Assembly (NCBI GenBank): GCA_016708925.1
Contig: JADJET010000010.1
Span: 14,366 to 78,365, forward strand
Direction of reading: 5' to 3'
Length of the DNA: 64,000 bases
Source: Gammaproteobacteria bacterium
Lineage (GTDB): Bacteria; Pseudomonadota; Gammaproteobacteria; Pseudomonadales; Porticoccaceae
Position numbers and translations under genes: made by a program. Below the pieces are notes generated by a model, which was given only the letters and a program-made list of their open reading frames with translations, made no database searches and was not told where the DNA came from. This document shows, piece after piece, positions 45,904-53,517 of this stretch (position 1 is the stretch's first letter; each line of letters starts with the position of its first letter).

Positions 45904-45996
45904 GGTCCACCTCTGTCGCGTAGTCTATTCGCTTGTCAGAGTGTCCGTCGTGGATGGGTAAGATCACTCAAACGTTAGCCGCCATAGGAATCGAGC

Positions 45997-46486
45997 ATGA
46001 GAATTGCAGAGGGAAGATTCGTCCGCATTCGCTATGTGCGCGCGGAAGAGCACCAAGTTCTTGTCGCCTGGAGAAAATGAAGAGGCAAAGCGGTTTGTAG
46101 GCGGCCCTAATAGGAAAAGTGACGCGTCCATGATGGATATGCTGAAAAATCCCCTGCCAGAAACCATGTACTGGGCAGTAGCAACTTCAAGCGAAGATAT
46201 ATTCGTTGGCCGTTGTGGCTTACTACCTACCGAAGAACCAGAGCCCTCGCTTGAAGTTCACTGTGTTCTTGAGCCAGCACATTGGAGAAAGGGGTTTGGC
46301 AAAGAGGTTTTCGCTATGCTGGCTCGGGTCGTCATAGAGAAGGAAAGGAAAGCAGTGGCGTACGTCCGCGCTGAGAATAAAGCCAGTCAAGTTGTACTGC
46401 ATTGTGCCGGATATATTCGAGACGGAATATGCCTCAAAAGTGGGGAACAGTATGGGCATTTTCGTTATGTGTATGCTGGCGGCTAA
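45997..46486 (+). pseudogene. GNAT-family N-acetyltransferase with one frameshift (cassette gene)
   Basis: ATG at 45997 reads MRIAEGRFVRIRYVRAEEHQ, then VLVAWRK and a stop. Removing one A from the AAAA at 46074-46077 gives WRNEEAKRFVGGPNRKSDAS and the rest to 46486. The GNAT core is visible: LEVHCVLEPAHWRKGFGKEV (acetyl-CoA loop RKGFGKE) and VRAENKASQVVLHCAGYIRD. About 163 aa if repaired. The core GTTAGCC lies 16 bp upstream and the stop codon overlaps the exactly complementary inverse core GGCTAAC, so it is a gene cassette. The substrate is unknown. Confidence 0.85.
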
Positions 46487-46523
46487 CCATTCGTTGCAGG
46501 CGCGACGGCCCTGACGGGCCGCG
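46481..46523 (+). other. Truncated attC site
   Basis: GGCTAAC (46481-46487), CATTCGTTGCAGGCGCGA, stem CGGCCC-TGAC-GGGCCG, then cut off at GCG by foreign sequence. The stem and loop are the same as in the attC at 44659. The right half and core are missing. Confidence 0.82.
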
Positions 46524-46652
46524 AGGGTGTAAATAAATCTGTGTAAGTGGTTATCTATAGCCTGTAGGAGGCGACGATGACTGACCTTACACCAACGCAA
46601 AAATCCCTGCTCGCTGAGCTGTTCAAGGGCTTCAGGGGCAACGCCAGGCATC
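46524..46652. mobile_element. Insertion-sequence end remnant
   Basis: AGGGTGTAAATAAATCTGTG at the junction looks like an IS256-type terminal repeat. A reading from 46577 with AGGAGG just upstream begins MTDLTPTQKSLLAELFKGFR and ends within 35 codons without transposase homology. Probably the 5' end of an IS truncated at about 46650; the family assignment is tentative. Confidence 0.4.
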
Positions 46653-47031
46653 AGAGGGGTCTACCATCGAATTTGCAGGGTGACGGGCTCCCTTGAAGCC
46701 AGTTAGGATTGTCCTTGGCGGGGGTGTGGCTCATGGGGTCGGTGGCCGGGTTTTCCCGCGGGCTGGGGTCACGCGGGCTGGGGTCAGGTCTCTTATGGTA
46801 GCATACGTTTACGCCAACGCGGGTAAACATGAACGGCATGTGGACTTTTTTGATCGGTCAATGAAGCGATAGAATGCCTACATGCCACCCATTCTTCTAA
46901 TGAACTGTACCCGCGCAAGATTGTATTTTTTGCCGACGAAAAATTGCGTCAGTGCATCAGGCGTTCAGCTACACACCGAATTTTCCGACCGCGCATAAAT
47001 GCGTTTATCGCCCGTATCAGGAGGTACCGCG
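46653..47031. other. Non-coding junction with repeat fragments
   Basis: About 380 bp without a gene. It contains one copy of a direct repeat (AGGGGTCTACCAT..., 46655-46686; the other copy is at 51645) and a tandem GCGGGCTGGGGTCAC motif near 46760. The Shine-Dalgarno AGGAGG of the methyltransferase gene is at its end. Confidence 0.45.
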
Positions 47032-48501
47032 TTGTGCTCAGCTCTTGAGGAAGTCCGATTGCGGGTATCAAAGTCCACCGAGGCGACCAAGAAATCGCAC
47101 CTGGGTCAGTTTCTTACGGCCGGACGAACCGCCGCGTTCATGGCGGGGCTTTTTCCGCCGGCGAGCGGCAACTGCCGGCTGCTGGATGCCGGCGCCGGCA
47201 TTGGCTCTCTGGCGGGCGCTTTTCTGGAACGCTGCGTTTCGGAAGCGTTGCCCTGCAATGACATCCAGGTGACGGCCTTCGAGCTGGACGACAGCCTCCA
47301 TACCGATCTGAAACTCGGCCTGCTCGGCTACGCGGACCGGTTGCCGCTGCATTTCGAGATCATCGGCGGCGACTTCATCGAAGCCGCGGTCAACCGGGTG
47401 CAGTTCGGGCCGGCGCGCTTTACCCACGCCATCCTCAACCCGCCGTACAAGAAAATCGGCAGCGCTTCCCGTCACCGTCTGCTGCTGCGTCAAGTCGGCA
47501 TCGAGACGGTCAACCTGTACTCGGCATTTGTCGCGCTGGCGGTGCTGTTGATGGCGCCGGGCGGCCAGATCGTGGCGATCATTCCGCGCAGCTTCTGCAA
47601 CGGCCCCTACTACCGCCCGTTCCGCGACCTTCTGTTGGAGCGCACCGCCATCCGCCACCTGCACCTGTTCGAGTCGCGCAACAAAACCTTCAGGGACGAC
47701 GATGTGCTGCAGGAGAACATCATCATCCGGTTGGAGTGCGGCGGGCGGCAGGGGCCGGTGACCATTTCCACCTCCACCGACGACAGCTTCGCCGACCTTG
47801 CCAGCCACGAGCACCCGTTCGAGGACATCCTGTTCCCGGACGATCCGCAGCGCTTTATCCATGTGCCCACGTCGCCCGGGAAAAACGCCTGCGAGCTATC
47901 GCCGGCCGTTCGCCATTCGCTGGCGGCTCTGAACATCCAGGTATCGACCGGGCCGGTGGTCGATTTCCGGCTGCGGGAACATCTGCGCGATCTGCCCGAG
48001 GACGGCACCGTACCCCTGCTCTACCCCGGTCATTTTGCCGCCAGTGGCCTGACCTGGCCGCTGGCGGGCGCCAGGAAGCCCAATGCCATCCAGCGCAGCG
48101 AGGCCACCGAAAAGTGGCTTTATCCCCGGGGTTTCTACTGCGTGGTGCGGCGCTTTTCCTCGAAGGAGGAACGGCGCCGGGTGGTGGCGGGCGTGGTTGA
48201 TCCCGGACTGTTGGCCGATGCGCCCATGCTCGGGTTCGAGAATCATCTGAACCTGTTCCACGCGCACCGGCACGGCTTGCCCGAGGCGCTGGCCCGTGGC
48301 TTGGCCGTGTTCCTCAACACCACTGCGGTGGATGAACAGTTCCGGCGTTTCAGCGGCCACACCCAGGTCAATGCAACCGACCTCAAGCGGATGACCTACC
48401 CGAGCCGCGAAAACCTGACCAGACTGGGGCAATGGGCCATGCAACAGGGTCAACTGACCCAGGCGATGATCGATGCTCAATTTGGAACCCTGACCGCGTG
48501 A
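47032..48501 (+). CDS. BsuBI/PstI-type N6-adenine DNA methyltransferase
   Basis: A type II modification enzyme, 489 aa. TTG at 47032 is preferred over ATG at 46999 because AGGAGG lies 7 nt upstream and the protein then starts like its homologues. SAM-binding motif I is RLLDAGAGIGSLAGAF, catalytic motif IV is AILNPPYKK, and the N-terminal LGQFLTAGRTAAFMAGLF is typical of this gamma-class group. By family it should methylate adenine in a short palindrome (PstI-type CTGCAG is a guess). The cognate nuclease gene follows with GTGA overlap but is only a stub. Confidence 0.92.
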   Translation: MCSALEEVRLRVSKSTEATKKSHLGQFLTAGRTAAFMAGLFPPASGNCRLLDAGAGIGSLAGAFLERCVSEALPCNDIQVTAFELDDSLHTDLKLGLLGYADRLPLHFEIIGGDFIEAAVNRVQFGPARFTHAILNPPYKKIGSASRHRLLLRQVGIETVNLYSAFVALAVLLMAPGGQIVAIIPRSFCNGPYYRPFRDLLLERTAIRHLHLFESRNKTFRDDDVLQENIIIRLECGGRQGPVTISTSTDDSFADLASHEHPFEDILFPDDPQRFIHVPTSPGKNACELSPAVRHSLAALNIQVSTGPVVDFRLREHLRDLPEDGTVPLLYPGHFAASGLTWPLAGARKPNAIQRSEATEKWLYPRGFYCVVRRFSSKEERRRVVAGVVDPGLLADAPMLGFENHLNLFHAHRHGLPEALARGLAVFLNTTAVDEQFRRFSGHTQVNATDLKRMTYPSRENLTRLGQWAMQQGQLTQAMIDAQFGTLTA

Positions 48502-48632
48502 ACACCAGCAAGAAGAATCGGCACCTCAAGGCCGCGCATCAAATCCTGATTGCCCTTGGTCTCCCCCGGGCGCAACAGAACGAGCGTTCGGCCCTTTGCC
48601 TGCTGGCCCTGCTCAATCTGACGCCGGGCAAA
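48498..48632 (+). pseudogene. N-terminal stub of a BsuBI/PstI-type restriction endonuclease
   Basis: GTG at 48498 overlaps the methyltransferase stop (GTGA), the usual coupling in this R-M family. The first ~45 residues (HLKAAHQILIALGLPRAQQN, then ERSALCLLALLNLTPGK) match the N-terminal helical domain of BsuBI/PstI-type restriction enzymes. After 48632 the frame runs antisense-like through higB to 48860 with no homology; the catalytic half is gone. The methyltransferase is therefore solitary. Confidence 0.85.
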
Positions 48633-48684
48633 CCGCCTGTCCGGCGACGCTGCCATTTAATCACGCCGCGCGTTATTATGAGCC

Positions 48685-48963
48685 ATGATCCGATCCTTTC
48701 GCTGCCCGGACACCGAAGCGTTGGCACGCGGCAACAGCGTCAGGCGGTTCACCCATATCGCCGCCGTGGCCAGGCGCAAACTCCGCCAGCTCGAAATCGC
48801 GGCGCAGCTCGCGGACTTGAGGGTCCCACCAGGGAATCGCCTGGAAGCGCTGAAGGGTGATCGGGCCGGCCAGTACAGCGTACGCATCAACGATCAATGG
48901 CGGGTCTGCTTTCGCTGGATCGACTCCGGCGCGGAGGAGGTCGAGATCATTGATTACCACTGA
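48685..48963 (+). CDS. higB: HigB-type toxin (RelE superfamily)
   Basis: 92 aa. MIRSFRCPDTEALARGNSVR, RRKLRQLEIAAQLADLRVPP, and the C-terminal YSVRINDQWRVCFRWIDSG with IIDYH match the HigB/Gp49-like mRNA interferase family (catalytic basic residues in the W-R-V-C-F-R strand). It lies 10 bp upstream of a higA gene, the HigBA order. It replaced the distal part of the restriction gene. Confidence 0.93.
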   Translation: MIRSFRCPDTEALARGNSVRRFTHIAAVARRKLRQLEIAAQLADLRVPPGNRLEALKGDRAGQYSVRINDQWRVCFRWIDSGAEEVEIIDYH

Positions 48964-48973
48964 GGCAGTGACC

Positions 48974-49312
48974 ATGAGCAAATGGCCCCCTGTTACTCCC
49001 GGCGAACTCCTGCTGGAGGAGTTTCTAACGCCGATGGGTATCAGCCAGTACCGCTTGGCCAAGGAAATCGAGGTGCCGGCGCAGCGCATCAGCGAAATCG
49101 TTGCCGGCAGGCGCTCGATCACCGCCGATACCGATCTCCGCCTCTGCCGCTTCTTTGGCCTGTCCAATGGCTACTGGCTGCGCGCGCAGACCACGCACGA
49201 CACCGAGGTGGCCGAGCGGGAGCTTGCGCCTTTGCTGAAGCGCATCAAGCCCTGGGCGGCCAATGGCGCCGGAACCAAGGGCGCCGCGGATCGTGCCACC
49301 CGGAGCCGCTGA
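48974..49312 (+). CDS. higA: HigA-type antitoxin
   Basis: 112 aa from ATG at 48974. MSKWPPVTPGELLLEEFLTP and the XRE helix-turn-helix (ISQYRLAKEIEVPAQRISEI ... DTDLRLCRFFGLSNGYWL) are standard HigA. The C-terminal tail (LAPLLKRIKPWAANGAGT) is longer than usual. An in-frame GTG two codons upstream is possible. It should neutralise HigB and autorepress. Confidence 0.93.
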   Translation: MSKWPPVTPGELLLEEFLTPMGISQYRLAKEIEVPAQRISEIVAGRRSITADTDLRLCRFFGLSNGYWLRAQTTHDTEVAERELAPLLKRIKPWAANGAGTKGAADRATRSR

Positions 49313-49449
49313 GCGAAAATGGTCTGCATTTCAAGCGTGGACCACGCTGCACCCGCTGCTACCGCAAGGCGGCCTTCCCCAACCACAACGCACCACTGCG
49401 GCAAACCAGCGGCTGATGCTTGGCTTTGCGCGCCACGACAGTAATTGCG
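49313..49449. other. Spacer between the two toxin-antitoxin pairs
   Basis: About 137 bp, no gene. Overlapping antisense ORFs are shadows. Confidence 0.4.
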
Positions 49450-49475
49450 CAAAGTTAGCGTATTTGCTAACTTTG
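49450..49475 (+). promoter_or_regulatory. Operator palindrome of the second toxin-antitoxin pair
   Basis: Perfect inverted repeat CAAAGTTAGC-GTATTT-GCTAACTTTG, ending 4 bp before the toxin ATG at 49480. Probably the binding site of the downstream XRE antitoxin for autoregulation; it also covers the ribosome-binding area, so a translational effect is possible. Confidence 0.7.
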
Positions 49476-49479
49476 ACCA

Positions 49480-49806
49480 ATGACGTACAAGGTCGAGTAC
49501 TACAGCGCCAAGGTACTGGCTGAAATCGAAGCCTGGCCGGTAGATATCCTCGCGGACTACGCCCACTTGATCGAGCTGCTCATGGAGCACGGTCCCAATC
49601 TGCGCATGCCCCACTCCAGGGCAATGGGCGAGGGCCTGGTTGAGTTGCGGCCCAAGGGTAAGGAAGGTATAGGGCGAGCCTTTTATTGCTACTTGGTTGG
49701 CAAGCGGGTCGTTATCGTCCATGCCTTTGTGAAGAAGGCAAAGCAAACCCCAGAGCGAGATCTCACAGTAGCGCGAAAGCGTGTTGCGGAGGTAAAAAAT
49801 GGCTGA
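49480..49806 (+). CDS. RelE/HigB-like (Gp49/DUF891) toxin
   Basis: 108 aa. MTYKVEYYSAKVLAEIEAWP, then MEHGPNLRMPHSRAMGEGLV, ELRPKGKEGIGRAFYCYLVG and HAFVKKAKQTPERDLTVARK. This follows the phage-derived Gp49-like toxin family (L-R-P...ELR...R-x-FY, HAFxKK-xxTP). It overlaps the antitoxin gene by 8 bp (ATG at 49799). A toxin-first TA module. Confidence 0.92.
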   Translation: MTYKVEYYSAKVLAEIEAWPVDILADYAHLIELLMEHGPNLRMPHSRAMGEGLVELRPKGKEGIGRAFYCYLVGKRVVIVHAFVKKAKQTPERDLTVARKRVAEVKNG

Positions 49807-50116
49807 CGCTAAACTCAATCCCGTGGCGCATGACCATAATGAGTTTCTTGCCAAGGCGAGGAAACGAAAAGGGTTTACGGAAGCCTACGAGGCCCTTGAA
49901 CTCGAATATCAGGTCGCCAGCCAAATGCTCAAGGCTCGCGCCCGCGCAGGGTTGACCCAAGACGCAGTGGCGGAACGTATGGGCACCACCAAGAGCGCCA
50001 TTTCCAGACTGGAGTCGGCGGGTAAGCATGCGCCCTCGCTTGAAACGTTGAAGCGCTATGCAGAGGCCGTCGGTTGCGAGCTCCAGGTTCGCTTGGTTCC
50101 CGCAAAGGGAGCGTGA
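49799..50116 (+). CDS. XRE-family antitoxin
   Basis: 105 aa. An N-terminal acidic/helical part (FLAKARKRKGFTEAYEALEL) is followed by a Cro/C1-type HTH (ARARAGLTQDAVAERMGTTK, then SAISRLESAGKHAPSLETLK). Typical partner of Gp49-like toxins. Its likely operator is the palindrome at 49450-49475. Confidence 0.93.
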   Translation: MADAKLNPVAHDHNEFLAKARKRKGFTEAYEALELEYQVASQMLKARARAGLTQDAVAERMGTTKSAISRLESAGKHAPSLETLKRYAEAVGCELQVRLVPAKGA

Positions 50117-50214
50117 CTGGTAGTAAATGACGGTCTGGTGCCTCGGATTCGGCCATCGTCGAAACAAGATCGCGCGAGGAAGCGCACCGATGGCTTCCGG
50201 TTATTTGCGAGGTC

Positions 50215-50365
50215 CCAGCAGCCTGTTGAAAAACGTCGCGAGGATGGCCAGCTGCCAGGCGCACGGCGCGCAGCGACCGAGACCTATCAAGTAGATAGGC
50301 GAGAAAGCGAGCACCGCGCAACGCCGCAGATGACCCACCGCAACAGTTTTTCAACAGGCTGCTGG
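50215..50365. repeat. Intact 151-bp MITE with perfect 20-bp inverted ends
   Basis: Both ends read CCAGCAGCCTGTTGAAAAAC (one on each strand) with no mismatch. The interior has no ORF. Related degraded copies lie at 1080-1210, 25461-25554 and 29985-30061, sharing the GCGCGCCGTGCGCC core. The element is non-autonomous; the transposase that moves it is not in the window. Confidence 0.9.
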
Positions 50366-50406
50366 TTGCCGGGGCAGGCCCGCCCTGCCCCGGCATTACG
50401 CTTCGG

Positions 50407-51531
50407 TTACAGCGACACTCCCGAAAAGAAATCGGTGAAGCCATAGGGCGCATAGGGGCCGATGCACAGGTGTTCGAGCACGCCCATGCCCTTGCGCGTG
50501 CCGTCGCTCACCCGCACCACCTGCTGCATGTGCAGGTTGTGGCCATCGCTCAGGTCCAGCTTGAGCGGGTCGAACACCTCACCGCCGATTTCCAGCTCGC
50601 CCTGCCACACGCCCTGGCACCAGGTCGGGTGGAAGTAGCCCAGCCCCTTCATGTGAAAGCGCAGGATGGGTTCGAAGGCGATGGTGCGGACCTTGCCCTG
50701 CAAGTCGGTCAGATCCACTTCCGCGCGCTCGATCCGGCGTGTGCCGGGCTGGTACTGGAGGCGATGGGCGACGTTCGCCATATGCTTGATGCCGGGCTCC
50801 TGGTCGGGGACTTCGGCGGTGGTCTTGTAGAGCGGCGCGGTCAATGCCTCGCGCGCCAGCGCCTGACCCTGGGCGCCCTCGAAGGACAGCGCGTGGGAGA
50901 TGTGATCCTCCCAGAACAGCGGCGCCCAGATGAAGAAGAACGAGGATGGCGGCTGCGGCGCGCCGGCGTTGGCGGACTTGCCGAAGTTGCGCACGCCCCA
51001 GGAGCGGTCCTTGGTGCCGTGGCACAGCGTCGGCTCGACGCGGATGCTGCCGTCGGGATAGCGGACTTCACCGGCCCAGTGGCCGAACTGATCGAAACGG
51101 GTGGCATCCATCACCCGGCGGGTGCCGCTCCAGATGGTCTGGCGGGCTTCTTCGATGCCGGCGGTCAGGGTCGAGAAGGTCAGATCGCAGGTGATGCCGG
51201 TCTGGTTGTCCTCCAGCACCACGCGATTGATGCGCATGGGCTCCACCACCTCAATGCGAAACGGCCCGCAGCGGGTATCGGAACGCTCCAGCGGCGCCCG
51301 GCAGGAGCCGAAGAAACAGTGCTGCCGACCGCCCTTCTCCACCACGCTGAAGGCGCAATCGAGAATCCCCAGGTGCGGGTAGACCGCCATGCCGATGCCG
51401 AAATACCAGCTCCCGTCCTTGGCGTAGCCGTTGAACCAGGTGCGGTCGTAGAAGTTGGGATCGCTGGTCCCGGGCATGGCCAACGGTTCGGCGATCTGGT
51501 GGATCGGGTAGTCATCGAATTTGTTGAGCAT
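50407..51531 (-). CDS. Lipocalin/CrtC-AttH-like hypothetical protein
   Basis: Function not recognised with certainty. 374 aa, soluble, no signal peptide. ATG at 51531 has AAGGAG 8 nt upstream. Two beta-rich halves with many W/G/D turns (RTWFNGYAKDGSWYFGIGMA, TFSTLTAGIEEARQTIWSG, DRSWGVRNFG, then PLFWEDHISHALSFEG). HGTKDRSWGVR resembles the signature of CrtC/AttH-like and DUF7064-type proteins in lipid or steroid gene clusters. The next gene upstream on the same strand encodes an acyl-CoA carboxyltransferase, so a lipid-related role is plausible. Confidence 0.6.
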   Translation of the reverse strand: MLNKFDDYPIHQIAEPLAMPGTSDPNFYDRTWFNGYAKDGSWYFGIGMAVYPHLGILDCAFSVVEKGGRQHCFFGSCRAPLERSDTRCGPFRIEVVEPMRINRVVLEDNQTGITCDLTFSTLTAGIEEARQTIWSGTRRVMDATRFDQFGHWAGEVRYPDGSIRVEPTLCHGTKDRSWGVRNFGKSANAGAPQPPSSFFFIWAPLFWEDHISHALSFEGAQGQALAREALTAPLYKTTAEVPDQEPGIKHMANVAHRLQYQPGTRRIERAEVDLTDLQGKVRTIAFEPILRFHMKGLGYFHPTWCQGVWQGELEIGGEVFDPLKLDLSDGHNLHMQQVVRVSDGTRKGMGVLEHLCIGPYAPYGFTDFFSGVSL

Positions 51532-51825
51532 GAGGTATTCTCCTTATGGTTTGTCGTGGTGGCTGGGATGATACCAACGGCGCGGCCCATTGTAGGGCCG
51601 ACGAGGCAAGGGGACCCGCCAGCGGCGTGGCATGGCGCGCAGACAAGGGGTCTACCATGCCATTTGCCGGGTAACAGCGGCTGCGACTGGCGCGCCCCGA
51701 GGCCGCCTCGTGTTCACGCGACGCCTCGGCATGCATCTCCGGGCGCATCACTTCGCGACGGTACGGGTTGAGCACCTACAGCCAGACCAAGTCGGCGTCG
51801 GCGTGCGCCGCGCCGGTTAACCCCA
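51532..51825. other. Intergenic region with second direct-repeat copy
   Basis: About 290 bp, no gene. AAGGGGTCTACCATGCC... at 51645-51680 is about 80% identical to 46655-46686, in the same orientation. Otherwise nothing recognised. Confidence 0.45.
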
Positions 51826-53373
51826 TCAGATCGGCGTTATCCCCCGCCTTTTGAAGGGATGCCCGGCGCGGCGTTCGCGCGCCATGTCGAGCGCCTGGAT
51901 CAGCACCCGGCGGGTATCCCTGGGATCGATGACATCATCCACCAGTGCGGCTTCGGCGGCGGGCAGGATGCCGATCTTGGCGCGGAATTCCTCGATCAAT
52001 TCCTGCTTGCGCTGTTCGCCGTCTTCCTGCTGCGCGAGCTGCTTGCCAAACAATACCTGCACCGCATCGTCGGGCGAGATGGCGCTGAACGATGCGAGCG
52101 GCCAGGCCACCAGCAGATCGGGGCGCATGCCCAGGCTGTTCATGCCGTAGTGGGCGAGGCCGAAAGCCTTGCGCATCATCACCGTCATGCGCGGGACGGT
52201 GGCGTGCTCGATCTCGTAAAGCATGCGGGTGGACCAGCGGATGATGCCGTCTTCCTCCGACTGCGGTCCCGGGTAGAAGCCCGGAATGTCCTGCAGAAAG
52301 ATCAGCGCGAAACCGTACACATCGCAGAAATTGATGAAGCGACAGATTTTCTGACAGGCCTTTACATCCAGCGTGCCGGACATCTGATTGGGCTGATTGG
52401 CGATGATGCCGACGGCGCGGCCGTCCAGATGCGCGAGCGCGGTCACCACGTTCGGCGCAAACCGGGGCTTGAATTCGAAGCAGGCGCCATCGTCCACCAG
52501 ACTGCGCACCACTTTTTTGACATCGTAGGCAAAACGCAAATCGGACGGCACCACGTCCAGCAGTTCGTCGCAGCGGCGGTCGGGGCGGTCGCGGGTAGGC
52601 CGGCGCGGCGCGGGTTGATTGCAGTTGTCGGGAACATACGCCAGAAATTCCTTGATGCTGGCGATGCATTCGCGGTCGTCCTCGACCAGCAGATCCGCCA
52701 TGCCCGAACGCTCGACGTGCTTTTTCGCGCTGCCCAGTTCTTCCAGCGTGGTGTCGATGCCCATCTTGGTTTTCAGCAACTGCGGCCCGGCGATCATCAT
52801 GCAGGCGTCGCGCGTCATGGGCACGAAATCCCCGATGGCGGTGAGATTGGCGTGGCCGCCGACACAGAGTCCCATCACCGCCACCACGATGGGCACATAA
52901 CCGCTCAGTGCGACCAGATTCGCGAACTGCGGATTGTCGTAGGCACCCTGGGAGCTGACTTCCTCTTCGAGCCGCGCGCCGGTGCCCTCGGTGAGGATGA
53001 CCAGCGGAAACCCGTGATCCAGCACCATCCGCTTCAGGCGCGTGAATTTCCATTCGCACACCTTGCCCATGGAGCCGCCGCGAAACGCCATGTCGTAGGC
53101 CGCGACCGCGACCCGGCGCCCGTTGACCTTGCCGTAGCCCACCACGATGCCGTCGCGCGGCGTATCGCCCGGCTTGGTGTCGCGGGCGAGATCGCTCTCG
53201 CGCGCCAGCGGCGCCAGCTCCAGGAACGTACCCGCGTCGAACAGCAGATCGACGCGCTCGCGCGCCGACAGCAGACCGCGCGCGTGGCGGCGCGCATAGT
53301 CGATGGCGGCCAGCGCCTGCTTGCGCTCGGCAAAGGGCTTCATGGCCTCGGTCAAGGTCTTGCCGTCGCTCAT
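51826..53373 (-). CDS. Acyl-CoA carboxylase carboxyltransferase subunit
   Basis: Biotin-dependent transfer of CO2 to an acyl-CoA (propionyl-, methylcrotonyl- or similar). 515 aa from ATG at 53373 (MSDGKTLTEAMKPFAERK); a longer reading to 53484 is non-homologous. N-half crotonase fold: RERVDLLFDAGTFLE, MAFRGGSMGKV, TGARLEEEVSS, with oxyanion GLCVGGHANL. C-half: GIIANQPNQMSGTLDV, FINFCDVYGFALIFLQDIPG and AHYGMNSLGMRPDLLVAWPL. No biotin carboxylase gene is adjacent. Confidence 0.92.
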   Translation of the reverse strand: MSDGKTLTEAMKPFAERKQALAAIDYARRHARGLLSARERVDLLFDAGTFLELAPLARESDLARDTKPGDTPRDGIVVGYGKVNGRRVAVAAYDMAFRGGSMGKVCEWKFTRLKRMVLDHGFPLVILTEGTGARLEEEVSSQGAYDNPQFANLVALSGYVPIVVAVMGLCVGGHANLTAIGDFVPMTRDACMMIAGPQLLKTKMGIDTTLEELGSAKKHVERSGMADLLVEDDRECIASIKEFLAYVPDNCNQPAPRRPTRDRPDRRCDELLDVVPSDLRFAYDVKKVVRSLVDDGACFEFKPRFAPNVVTALAHLDGRAVGIIANQPNQMSGTLDVKACQKICRFINFCDVYGFALIFLQDIPGFYPGPQSEEDGIIRWSTRMLYEIEHATVPRMTVMMRKAFGLAHYGMNSLGMRPDLLVAWPLASFSAISPDDAVQVLFGKQLAQQEDGEQRKQELIEEFRAKIGILPAAEAALVDDVIDPRDTRRVLIQALDMARERRAGHPFKRRGITPI

Positions 53374-53517
53374 ACTGTCCTCAAGGGAAGGGCCGCCGCA
53401 TGCCTCCGTAGAGACGGAACGTGGCAAAGCGGCGCGGGAATCGAAGTGGCGCGGGAATGTAGCCCGAATCCGCAACCGCCTCAAGGCGACCCGAAACCCC
53501 TGACCAACCCGGCGCCG

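Larger units (their letters stand above)
44711..45966. mobile_element. IS3-family insertion sequence inserted in attC
   Basis: 1256 bp. Inverted ends TGATCCTACCCACCAACAAC and TGATCTTACCCATCCACGAC (reverse strand), 22 of the first 26 positions identical. The 3-bp target duplication CTC (44708-44710 and 45967-45969) is exactly what IS3 elements make. It encodes orfA and orfB on the minus strand with a frameshift signal between them. Confidence 0.95.

Noticed and set aside
49171..49854. 227-aa minus-strand frame across both TA loci
   Set aside because: Antisense to higA and the Gp49-like toxin, which are clear genes.
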